From Nocardiopsis chromatogenes YIM 90109 (GTDB lineage Bacteria; Actinomycetota; Actinomycetes; Streptosporangiales; Streptosporangiaceae), in the NCBI RefSeq assembly GCF_000341185.1, contig NZ_ANBH01000346.1, positions 1-37,511 of the forward strand: a stretch of DNA of 37,511 bases. Reading direction: 5' to 3'. A program made the position numbers and the translations under genes. A model generated the notes under the pieces. That model worked only from the letters and a program-made list of their open reading frames with translations, made no database searches and had not been told where the DNA came from. Shown piece after piece: positions 15,803-22,993 of the stretch (positions are counted from its first letter, which is position 1; each line of letters starts with the position of its first letter).

Positions 15803-16237
15803 TCAACCGGACCGCGTACCGGCCGGCGGGGTGAACACCACCGCGAACGCCACCACCGCCACCCCGCCGTACAGGTAGGCGTTGCTGATCCCGGCGGAGG
15901 CCAGGAGGAAGAACACGTCGCCCGACTCACCGGCGAGCAGCAGCGCCGCCTGCGCCAGGGTCCACCCGGCCGCGCAGACGCCCGCCCCCACGCGCGAGCC
16001 GGTGGCCCACCCCGCCGCCCGGACCGCCGCGTACAGCAGGCACATCCACACCAGCAGGGCCGCGCCGGAGAGCACCTGGCCCACCGGCCCGCTCATCCAC
16101 AGCCAGGCCAGCCAGCCGAAGAGCACCCCGCCCACGGTCCCGGCGACCACCGCGGCGCAGAACAGGGCGGGGTGGACGACGAAGTCGACGGCGGACGCGA
16201 AGGGGCCGGTACGGCCCGCGGAAGCGGAATCGGGCAC
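15803..16237 (-). CDS. Four-helix membrane protein (DUF6113-like)
   Basis: A 144-aa protein with four hydrophobic segments, at about 24-47, 55-75, 82-100 and 115-135. The second half (AGESGDVFFLL, YLYGGVAVVAFAVV) matches the pattern of the DUF6113 proteins commonly encoded downstream of mshB in actinomycetes. GTG 16237 lies nine bases after the mshB stop, so the two genes are almost certainly cotranscribed. Its function is unknown; linkage suggests a link to mycothiol metabolism or simply operon conservation. Confidence 0.75.
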   Translation of the reverse strand: MPDSASAGRTGPFASAVDFVVHPALFCAAVVAGTVGGVLFGWLAWLWMSGPVGQVLSGAALLVWMCLLYAAVRAAGWATGSRVGAGVCAAGWTLAQAALLLAGESGDVFFLLASAGISNAYLYGGVAVVAFAVVFTPPAGTRSG

Positions 16238-16246
16238 GGGAAGAGC

Positions 16247-17107
16247 CTAGGCGAACAGGTCGGTCTCGAATCCGTCCGGACCCGGGCGGGGCGTCGGCCC
16301 GCGCAGCAGCGTGAAGTGCTCGACCGCGTCGATCTCCTGGGCGACGCCGTTGGACAGCGCGAACCGCTCGCCGTCGACGGAGATCTGGGTCGCGTGCGCC
16401 CGCATGGCCAGCGCCTTGGCGGCCCAGTGCGCCGAGGCGTCGACACGGGTGGTCACCCGCGCGTCGGGGGTGCCCGGCGCGATGTCGCCGACCTCGGAGG
16501 GCGCGGTGAACGGCCCCGGCTCCGCCTGCAGGCGCGCCACCTGTTCCTCCAGGCGCGTCCTGGGCTGGGCGATGGCATAGAGCTTCCGCGTCTGCCAGGG
16601 CTGGCCCGCCAGCGCGCGCTCGGCCGCCTTCTCGAAGGCCCGCAGGGTGACGCGGTGGGCCTGGATGTGGTCGGGGTGCCCGTAGCCGCCGTTGTCGTCG
16701 TAGGTGACGACCACGTGGGGGCGCACCTCGCGGATCACCTCGGCGAGCCGGAGCGCGGCCTCCTCCACGTCGGCCTGCCAGAAGCAGGACGGGTCGCCGT
16801 TGGTCGGCGCGCCCATCATGCCGGAGTCGCGGTACCGCCCGGCGCCCCCGAGGAAGCGGTGGTCCCGCACGCCCAGCGCCAGGCAGGCCTTGTCGAGCTC
16901 GCCGATGCGGTGCTCGCCCAGGCCGCCCTCGCGCTCCTCGGCCAGGTGCCCCAGCTCGGGCGGGATCACCTCCCCCCGCTCGCCGAGCGTGCAGGTGACC
17001 AGGGCGACCTCGGCGCCCTCGGCGGCGTACTTGGCCATGGTGGCGCCGGTGACGATCGTCTCGTCGTCGGGGTGGGCGTGCACCAGCAGCAGTCGGCGGT
17101 CGGTCAT
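16247..17107 (-). CDS. mshB: N-acetyl-glucosaminyl-inositol deacetylase of mycothiol synthesis (MshB)
   Basis: It deacetylates GlcNAc-inositol to GlcN-inositol, the second step towards mycothiol, the main thiol of actinobacteria. The 286-aa LmbE-like zinc hydrolase starts at ATG 17107 ([16 protein letters not shown]). Zinc ligands are H12 and D15 in HAHPDDE and H147 in GHPDH, matching H13, D16 and H147 of the mycobacterial enzyme; D14 is the likely general base. [16 protein letters not shown] is diagnostic for MshB rather than the related Mca. An upstream in-frame extension overlaps the divergent S9 peptidase start and is not likely real. It forms an operon with the DUF6113-like gene. Confidence 0.95.
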   Translation of the reverse strand: MTDRRLLLVHAHPDDETIVTGATMAKYAAEGAEVALVTCTLGERGEVIPPELGHLAEEREGGLGEHRIGELDKACLALGVRDHRFLGGAGRYRDSGMMGAPTNGDPSCFWQADVEEAALRLAEVIREVRPHVVVTYDDNGGYGHPDHIQAHRVTLRAFEKAAERALAGQPWQTRKLYAIAQPRTRLEEQVARLQAEPGPFTAPSEVGDIAPGTPDARVTTRVDASAHWAAKALAMRAHATQISVDGERFALSNGVAQEIDAVEHFTLLRGPTPRPGPDGFETDLFA

Positions 17108-17196
17108 GGCACCCGACGATACCGGGGCCGAACCGGCGGTCCTCCCGGACGGGTGGGGCGCCCGCGCCCCGCGCGCCCGGGGACCGCCCGATGGGC

Positions 17197-17202
17197 GACA
17201 AT
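17197..17202 (+). promoter_or_regulatory. Probable -10 box of the S9 peptidase gene
   Basis: GACAAT ends six bases before the ATG at 17209, a distance that would place the transcription start at the start codon. No -35 box is evident. Confidence 0.35.
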
Positions 17203-17208
17203 CGCCGC

Positions 17209-19392
17209 ATGAGCTTTCCACGGCAAGAAGCGCGGACGCGGCGGTTCACGCTGGGCGTCCCCCGGTCATTCGCCCTCTCCCCCGACGGCCGGAAGGTCGC
17301 CTTCCTGCGGAGCAGGCACGGCACCGACGGCGCCGCATGCCTGTGGCTGCTCGACCTGGACACCGGCCGGGAGCGGGTGCTGGCCGACCCGCACACCATC
17401 GGCGGCTCCGAGGAGGACCTGCCGCCGGAGGAGCGCGCGCGCCGCGAGCGGCTGCGGGTGAGCAGCGGCGGCATCGTGGCCTACAGCACCGACGAGGCCT
17501 TCACGCGGGCGGTGTTCGCCCTGTCCGGGCGCCTGTACTGCGTGGACCTCGTCGGCGACGACGCCGCGCCGTTCGAGCTGACCGCGGCCGCACCGGTGGT
17601 GGACCCGCGCATCTGCCCGCGCGGGGAGTCCGTCGCCTACGTGTGCCGGGGCGCCCTGCGCGTGGTGTCGGTCGGCTCCGGCGCCGACCGTGCCGTCGCC
17701 GAGCCCGACGGCCCCGGGGTCACCTGGGGCCTGGCCGACTTCATCGCCGCCGAGGAGATGGGGCGCCACCGCGGCATGTGGTGGTCGCCGGACGCTTCGG
17801 CGCTGCTGGCCGCGCGGGTCGACGAGTCCATGGTCGCCCGGTGGTACATCTCCGACCCCGGCGATCCGGAGGCCGGGGCGCAGCCGATGGCCTACCCGGC
17901 GGCCGGGACGGACAACGCCGACGTGCGCCTGGCCGTGCTGGACGTGCGCGGCGGCGGCGACGGCCCCTCCGAGCCGCACTGGCTGGAGTGGGACCGCGAG
18001 GCGCTGCCCTACCTGGCCACCGCCGGGTGGACGACCGGCCCGGACGGCACCCCCACCGCCGTCTTCGGTGCGCAGAGCCGCGACCAGCGCACCCTCACCG
18101 TCTTCAGCGCCGACCCGGCCACCGGGCTGACCGGGCCGGTGCGCACCGAGACCGATCCGGTGTGGGTGGAGATCATGCCGGGGGTGCCGGACTTCACCGC
18201 GAGCGGCGAGCCGGTGTGGATCGGCCGCGAGGAGGGCGGCGAGCGGCGGCTCTTCGTCGGCGGGCGCCCGATGGGCCCGCCGGGGCTGTACGTGCGCGGG
18301 GTGTCCGACATCGACGGCGACCGCGTCCTGTGCCCGGTCTCGCCCGCCGACCGGCCCGGCGCGGTGGAGCTGTGGCTCTTCGACGCCTCCGACGGCTTCG
18401 CCGGTCCCGTGGAGCTGCCCGGCCTGGAGGGGTCCGCGGTCGACGCCGGGCGGATGCGGGGCGGCACCCTGGTGGTGCAGCGGCGCTCCCTGGACGCCTT
18501 CGGGGTGCGCACGCTGGTGGTGGCCGACGCCTGGTCGCAGACGCGGGGCAAGGCCACCGAGATCGCCTCGCACGCGGAGGAGCCCGAGCTGCCCGCGCCC
18601 CGGCCGCGGCTGTGGCGGGCCGGCGGGCGCCGCATCCCCTCGGCGCTGGTGCTGCCGTCGTGGTTCGACCCCGAGGGGGCGCACGCGGGGCGGCGGCTCC
18701 CGGTGCTGGTCGACCCCTACGGCGGCCCGCACGCCCAGCGGGTGCTGGAGGCGCGCGGGGCGTACCTGACCTCGCAGTGGTTCGCCGAGCAGGGCTTCGC
18801 CGTGCTGGTGGCCGACGGCCGCGGCACCCCCGGCATCGGGGTGGAGTGGGAGCAGGCGGTCCACACCGACCTGGCCGAGCCGGTGCTGGAGGACCAGGTG
18901 GCGGCCCTGCGGGACGCCGCCGAGCGGTACGGGTGCCTGGACCTGGACCGGGTGGGCATCCGGGGCTGGTCCTTCGGCGGCTACCTGTCGGCGCTGGCGG
19001 TGCTGCGCCGTCCGGACGTCTTCCACGCGGCGGTGGCCGGGGCGCCGGTGATCGACTGGCGGCTGTACGACACGCACTACACGGAGCGGTACCTGGGCCT
19101 GCCGCAGGAGCGCGCGCAGGACTACCGGCGCAGCTCTCTGCTGGACGACGCGCCGGGGCTCAAGCGGCCGCTGATGCTGGTGCACGGGCTGGCCGACGAC
19201 AACGTGGTGTTCGCGCACAGCCAGCGCCTGTCGTCGGCGCTGCTGGCGGCGGGGCGGCCGCACACGGTGCTCCCGCTGTCCGGGGTGACCCACATGCCGA
19301 CCGACGAGACGGTGGCCGAGAACCTGCTGCTGCTGCAGGTGGAGTTCCTGCGCTCGTCCCTGGGCATCGCGGACGGGGCGGCCGCGGACTGA
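17209..19392 (+). CDS. S9 family prolyl oligopeptidase (dipeptidyl-peptidase IV-like)
   Basis: A serine peptidase of about 727 aa. The N-terminal half is a DPP IV-type beta-propeller (repeated [13 protein letters not shown]-like blades) including [20 protein letters not shown], whose Glu pair matches the N-terminus-binding EE of DPP IV. The C-terminal alpha/beta hydrolase carries the triad S588 (GWSFGGY), D663/D664 (LADDNV) and H695 (GVTHMP). It probably releases X-Pro or X-Ala dipeptides. There is no signal peptide, so it acts in the cytoplasm. ATG 17209 is chosen over ATG 17191 because a -10-like GACAAT lies between them. A strong hairpin follows the stop. Confidence 0.93.
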   Translation: MSFPRQEARTRRFTLGVPRSFALSPDGRKVAFLRSRHGTDGAACLWLLDLDTGRERVLADPHTIGGSEEDLPPEERARRERLRVSSGGIVAYSTDEAFTRAVFALSGRLYCVDLVGDDAAPFELTAAAPVVDPRICPRGESVAYVCRGALRVVSVGSGADRAVAEPDGPGVTWGLADFIAAEEMGRHRGMWWSPDASALLAARVDESMVARWYISDPGDPEAGAQPMAYPAAGTDNADVRLAVLDVRGGGDGPSEPHWLEWDREALPYLATAGWTTGPDGTPTAVFGAQSRDQRTLTVFSADPATGLTGPVRTETDPVWVEIMPGVPDFTASGEPVWIGREEGGERRLFVGGRPMGPPGLYVRGVSDIDGDRVLCPVSPADRPGAVELWLFDASDGFAGPVELPGLEGSAVDAGRMRGGTLVVQRRSLDAFGVRTLVVADAWSQTRGKATEIASHAEEPELPAPRPRLWRAGGRRIPSALVLPSWFDPEGAHAGRRLPVLVDPYGGPHAQRVLEARGAYLTSQWFAEQGFAVLVADGRGTPGIGVEWEQAVHTDLAEPVLEDQVAALRDAAERYGCLDLDRVGIRGWSFGGYLSALAVLRRPDVFHAAVAGAPVIDWRLYDTHYTERYLGLPQERAQDYRRSSLLDDAPGLKRPLMLVHGLADDNVVFAHSQRLSSALLAAGRPHTVLPLSGVTHMPTDETVAENLLLLQVEFLRSSLGIADGAAAD

Positions 19393-19434
19393 CGGGGGCG
19401 GGGGTCCGGCGGGCGCCTCCGGGCGCCGGGTACA

Positions 19435-19469
19435 CGCCGGGGCCGGGCCCGTGCGGCCCGGCCCCGGCG
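19435..19469 (+). terminator. Strong hairpin terminator after the S9 peptidase gene
   Basis: CGCCGGGGCCGGGC (19435-19448) pairs perfectly with GCCCGGCCCCGGCG (19456-19469) around a seven-base loop, about 40 bases after the TGA. Confidence 0.7.
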
Positions 19470-19968
19470 CCTTGACGCCCGGCCGCCCCATCGGCAGCGG
19501 GATCGACGGTTCGCCCAGTCGAACCCCTCTCGGGTGGACAGTCCGCCTGAACCCCGCGCCGCTCCGCGCCAACCGACGCTTATCCCGGCGCCGGGTTTAC
19601 CGTCCTGATCCGGCCAGCCTCCGTTCTTGACATTCCCGATCCCCTTCAGACATCCCATCATCGTTTCATCGGGTATCCTCGGCGCCACGTCGCCGTTCCG
19701 GCACCGCCCGCCCGCACACGCGGCCCGACTGCCCCGACCAGTCGGTAACATCCCTCCATTTCGGAAGGTCACCGGCATCTGTCGCCACACGGACACCATG
19801 ACTTAAAGTGGCTCATCGTTTACCCAAAGCGGTGCAAAACCGCAGGGTGAACGGCCTGTCGGCGCCCACCGGAGCCCCGGTCGGCCCGGCGGCCGGGTCC
19901 GCCTTGAGCCCCCGCTCTTCAACGCGGACCCGCCTTCACCACCCCCGACATTGTGAAAGGGCGGATGG
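19470..19968. other. Long gene-free leader region of the secreted protease gene
   Basis: Roughly 500 bases with clearly lower GC than the surroundings and no supported gene. It contains TTGACA (19627-19632) and TATCCT (19674-19679), which are too far apart to be one promoter, and a stem-loop at 19816-19853. It is the likely promoter and 5' leader of the S1 protease gene. Short frames here show no homology. Confidence 0.5.
19816..19853 (+). promoter_or_regulatory. Two-part stem-loop upstream of the secreted protease gene
   Basis: CGTTTACCC (19816-19824) pairs with GGGTGAACG (19845-19853) through nine positions, one of them a wobble. The inner GCGGT (19829-19833) pairs with ACCGC (19839-19843) around GCAAA. 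The structure ends about 115 bases before the ATG in AT-richer DNA. It could be an RNA leader structure or, as an inverted repeat, a regulator site. There is no T-run and it lies far from the upstream gene, so a terminator is less likely. Confidence 0.45.
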
Positions 19969-21135
19969 ATGCGAACGTCCACCATCGTGCGCGCCGCAGG
20001 AGGCGGCGCGCTCGCTCTGGGCCTGGTCGCGGCCGGTTTCGCGGCCCTGTCCGGAGAATCCCCCCGGGAGGCCGCCACGGTGGCGGCCGACAGCGCCTCC
20101 GGCGGCTCGGTCGCCGGGGACCCGGTCGAGGCGATGCAGCGCGACCTGGGCCTCAGCGAGACCGAGGCGCAGGAGCTGCTCGACGCCCAGGCCGAGGCCG
20201 GTCAGACCCACCGGGCCCTCAGCTCGGACCTGGGCGAGGACTTCGGCGGGAGCTGGTTCGACATCGAGACCGGCACCCTGACCGTCGCGGTCACCGACGC
20301 CGCGGCGGCCGACGAGGTCACCGCCGCCGGAGCCGAGGCCGAGGTCGTCGACAACGGCCAGGACGAGCTGGACGCCGTGGTCGCCGACCTCAACGCCGAG
20401 GGCGCGGAGCTGTCCGAGGGCATCGCCGGGTGGTACCCGGACATCCGGCAGGACAGCGTGGTCATCACCGCCCTGGAGGGCCAGGAGGCCGCCGCGCAGG
20501 ACTTCGCGCAGGCCGCGGGCGTTCCCGAGGGCGCCTACACGGTCGAGACCACCGAGGACGAGCCCCGGCTCTACGCCGACGTGGTCGGCGGCGACGCCTA
20601 CTCCACGGGCGGCGGCCGCTGCTCGATCGGGTTCGCCACCGAGACCGGCTTCGTCACCGCGGGCCACTGCGGGGCCGCCGGGACCCGGGTCGGGTCCCAG
20701 GACGGCTCGGGCACCGGCACGGTGACCGACGCCGAGTTCCCCGGCGCCGACATGGCGGCGGTCGAGACCGACGACGGCTGGACCCCCACCCCCGCCGTGA
20801 ACGACTACGCGGGCGGGACCGTCGCGGTCGCCGGGTCGGAGGAGGCCCCCGAGGGCGCCTCGGTCTGCCGGTCGGGCTCGACCACCGGCTGGCACTGCGG
20901 CACCATCCAGGCCAAGAACCAGTCGGTGTCCTACCCGCAGGGCACGGTCAACGGGCTGACCCAGACCGACGTGTGCGCCGAGCCCGGCGACTCGGGCGGC
21001 TCCTGGCTCAGCGACGACCAGGCCCAGGGCGTCACCTCCGGCGGCTCGGGCGACTGCACCTCCGGCGGGACGACCTTCTTCCAGCCGGTCAACCCGATCC
21101 TGGAGGCCTACGGGGTCACCCTGCTGACGGGCTGA
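19969..21135 (+). CDS. Secreted alpha-lytic-type serine protease (S1, NAPase-like) preproprotein
   Basis: A 388-aa extracellular endopeptidase precursor. The signal peptide is about 1-28, with RR-free basic start and hydrophobic GGGALALGLVAAGFAAL. The alpha-lytic-type pro-region, which acts as folding catalyst, spans about 45-202. Mature enzyme begins ADVVGGDAYS at 203. The triad is H233 (TAGHCG), D261 (GADMAAV) and S342 (GDSGGS). Cysteines 218/234, 300/310 and 336/363 form the three family disulfides. Segments such as SVCRSGSTTGWHCGTIQA and CAEPGDSGGS are nearly identical to Nocardiopsis NAPase, as I recall its sequence. The mature part is rich in Asp/Glu and has almost no Lys. ATG 19969 has GAAAGG eight bases upstream. 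Confidence 0.95.
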   Translation: MRTSTIVRAAGGGALALGLVAAGFAALSGESPREAATVAADSASGGSVAGDPVEAMQRDLGLSETEAQELLDAQAEAGQTHRALSSDLGEDFGGSWFDIETGTLTVAVTDAAAADEVTAAGAEAEVVDNGQDELDAVVADLNAEGAELSEGIAGWYPDIRQDSVVITALEGQEAAAQDFAQAAGVPEGAYTVETTEDEPRLYADVVGGDAYSTGGGRCSIGFATETGFVTAGHCGAAGTRVGSQDGSGTGTVTDAEFPGADMAAVETDDGWTPTPAVNDYAGGTVAVAGSEEAPEGASVCRSGSTTGWHCGTIQAKNQSVSYPQGTVNGLTQTDVCAEPGDSGGSWLSDDQAQGVTSGGSGDCTSGGTTFFQPVNPILEAYGVTLLTG

Positions 21136-21139
21136 CCCG

Positions 21140-21159
21140 GCGGCCCGGCACAGGGCCGC
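21140..21159 (+). terminator. Hairpin terminator after the S1 protease gene
   Basis: GCGGCCC (21140-21146) pairs with GGGCCGC (21153-21159) around GGCACA, five bases after the TGA. Confidence 0.55.
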
Positions 21160-21332
21160 AGCACCACGCACCCGCCGCGGAGCCACCGCGGCACCGGACC
21201 GGCCGGCGCGGCCCCCATCCCCCCGCGTCGGCCGGTCCTTCTCGCGTATCCGCGGATTCTCCGGATGCGCTCACACGTTCGACGGCGGGCGGCTACGGGC
21301 CGCCCCCGGTACCGGGGCCCCGCCACCGGCCA

Positions 21333-21338
21333 TAGCCT
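21333..21338 (+). promoter_or_regulatory. Probable -10 box of the DUF3054 gene
   Basis: TAGCCT ends six bases before ATG 21345. The same TAnnCTgG pattern precedes several starts in this window. GGAGG overlaps the gap, so both leaderless and leadered initiation are possible. Confidence 0.45.
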
Positions 21339-21344
21339 GGAGGC

Positions 21345-21773
21345 ATGCGCTTCGTCCCCATCGCCGTCGCCGCCGTCCTGGACCTGGTCTGCATCGGCGC
21401 CTTCGTCGCCGTCGGGCGGGCCTCGCACGAGGAGGCCTCCTCGATCGCCGGGTTCCTCGGCACCGCGTGGCCCTTCGCCGCCGGGCTCATCGCCGGGTGG
21501 CTGGCGGCGCGGGCGTGGCGCGCACCGATGCGGGCGGTGTGGACGGGCGTGATCGTGTGGGCGGTCACCGTCCCCGTGGGCCTTGCCCTGCGCGCCTTCC
21601 TGACCTCCGACGGCGCCCCCTGGTCGTTCGCGATCGTCACCACCGTGTTCCTCGGCGCCGCGATGGTGGGCTGGCGCGAGCTCGCCCGCCCCTTCACCAT
21701 GGGGCGCGGCAAGAGCGCCGACCGCGCCGACGGGCGGACCGGTGAGAACGGCGAGGAGGATCCGGCCTCATAG
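21345..21773 (+). CDS. DUF3054 family membrane protein
   Basis: A 142-aa protein with four membrane helices. The family pattern is clear: DLVCIGAFVAVGRASHEE at the first helix, then GFLGTAWPFAAGLIAGWL, WTGVIVWAVTVPVGLALRAFL and FAIVTTVFLGAAMVGWRELA. The tail is hydrophilic (KSADRADGRTGENGEE). Its function is unknown. It is intact, and a degenerate second copy of it lies about 1.1 kb downstream, so this is the surviving member of a tandem duplication. A -10-like TAGCCT sits just before the start. Confidence 0.9.
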   Translation: MRFVPIAVAAVLDLVCIGAFVAVGRASHEEASSIAGFLGTAWPFAAGLIAGWLAARAWRAPMRAVWTGVIVWAVTVPVGLALRAFLTSDGAPWSFAIVTTVFLGAAMVGWRELARPFTMGRGKSADRADGRTGENGEEDPAS

Positions 21774-21794
21774 CGCCGTCCTAGCGCCTGATCG

Positions 21795-22431
21795 ATGCCC
21801 CTCCCCCCCCGCGCATCCAGTGGGACCTTGCCCCCTCCTGAGCGCAAGGTCCTGGTCGTCGTGCGCAGCGTGCCCGCAGCCGGGCGACTCCTCGACGCCA
21901 TAGAGGTGTTCGGCGACGACGACCGCATCGCCATCGAGTTCGCCCTGAATCCCGGATCGGTCAATGAGTACGGGATCCGCGCGCCGTCCTCGCCGCCGCC
22001 GGAGTGGGGAGGCCCTGTCCTGGGAGGAGGCGGTGGCACGGCGCGGAGAGTTCGCACTCGCCATGGCCACTTCGCCCAACGAGGGGCTGCACCGGCTCTC
22101 CACGGCGGGCGGTACGGCGGCGGTCCCCGGCCTGAACGGACCGCCCCTGCTGCTGATGCCACACGGCGCCGGGCACAACCGCCTGGTGCCGGAGGCCGCC
22201 GGGCCGCTTCGGACGGCCTCCGGTCTGGCCCCCGAGCAGCTGCTTCACGCCGGGGTCCCGGTCCCCACCGCGCTCGCCCTGTCCCACCCGGAGCAGCGCG
22301 AGAGGCTGACGGGCGGCGCTCGTAGCCGCCGACGCCGTGGTGGGCGACCACGGCAGTGCGACCTACTACGCGGCCGCGCTCGGGCGGGACGAGCTGGATC
22401 CGGCCTCCCCGTTGCACGCCTTCGGTGCCGC
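21795..22431 (+). pseudogene. Broken gene for a CDP-glycerol glycerophosphotransferase-like protein
   Basis: Recognisable pieces appear in three different frames in the right order. The N-terminal piece (ERKVLVVVRSVPAAGRLLDA, about 21838-21960) is in one frame. A middle piece (LSWEEAVARRGEFALAMATS through LLLMPHGAGHN to VPTALALSHPEQRERL, about 22010-22320) is in another. A late piece (VVGDHGSATYYAAALG, about 22337-22385) is in a third. RLLDA..F, LLLLPHGAGHN and VVGDHGS..YAAALG are, as I recall, features of an actinobacterial family with a glycerophosphotransferase-like glycosyltransferase fold, sometimes mislabelled translation initiation factor 2. Large parts between the pieces are missing. 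The gene is therefore frameshifted and deleted. Confidence 0.65.
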
Positions 22432-22440
22432 CTGCCCGAC

Positions 22441-22804
22441 CCTGCCCCTGATGTGCGTCGGCGCGTTCGTCGCCGTAGGTCGGAACTCACACGAGGATGC
22501 CTCGTCGCTGGTTGAGTTCCTCGGCACCACGTGGCCGTTCGCCGCCGCGCTAGCCGTCGCCTGACTCTTGGCGCGTGTGACGCTCGCCACTACGTGCGGT
22601 GTGGACCGGCGTCGTGATGCGGGGCGGCCACCATCCCCGGGGCTGGCGGTGCGCGCGTTCCTCACGCCCGATGGCGCCCTGGGGTTGTTCGCGATCGTCA
22701 CCGCCGTATTCCTGAGCCCCATGGTCGGCCGGCGCAAACTCGCGCGCCCCTTCGCCATGGGGCGGGGACGCCGCAATGAGGACGAGGAGATTCCGGGTCT
22801 CTAG
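22441..22804 (+). pseudogene. Degenerate second copy of the DUF3054 gene
   Basis: The 5' end is lost. LMCVGAFVAVGRNSHEDASS through FLGTTWPFAAAL matches the intact copy at 21345-21773, then an in-frame TGA (22561-22563) and shifts intervene. Homology resumes with VRAFLTPDGALGLFAIVTAV and MVGRRKLARPFAMGRGR. The join with the preceding fragment keeps one frame open, creating a chimeric frame (22337-22564) that is unlikely to encode a working protein. Confidence 0.75.
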
Positions 22805-22849
22805 CGCCCGACACCCCCGAGCCCGAATGATGTCCCCGGCGGCCCCTCC

Positions 22850-22972
22850 CTTCATTCGAGCGCAAGCTCCTCGCCGTCGTGCGCAACGTGTCGACAGCCG
22901 GGCGCTTGCTCGACGCCGTCGAGGTTGAGTTCATGCTGAACGCTGGTTCCATTTCGATGCGGGGCGGCCTCC
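22850..22972 (+). pseudogene. N-terminal remnant of a second glycerophosphotransferase-like gene copy
   Basis: ERKLLAVVRNVSTAGRLLDA, then VEVEFMLNAGSISMRG, mirrors the N-terminal piece found at 21838-21970. It follows the degenerate DUF3054 copy just as the first remnant follows the intact DUF3054 gene, so gene pair and order were duplicated together. Only about 40 codons remain before the stop end of the NTPase gene on the other strand. Confidence 0.6.
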
Positions 22973-22993
22973 GTGCCACCGCCTCGACTCCGA

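Noticed and set aside
16704-19475. A 923-codon open frame overlapping the S9 peptidase gene
   Set aside because: It is a shadow frame produced by high GC. It is Arg/Ala/Gly-rich with no domain, while the other frame has a complete prolyl oligopeptidase with catalytic triad.
19627-19679. TTGACA (19627) and TATCCT (19674) as one promoter for the protease gene
   Set aside because: The spacing is about 41 bases, far too long for a single sigma-70-type promoter.
21802-21811. Run of eight cytosines as a phase-variation tract
   Set aside because: It lies in the decayed GT-like region before any intact gene, so there is no coding frame for it to switch.
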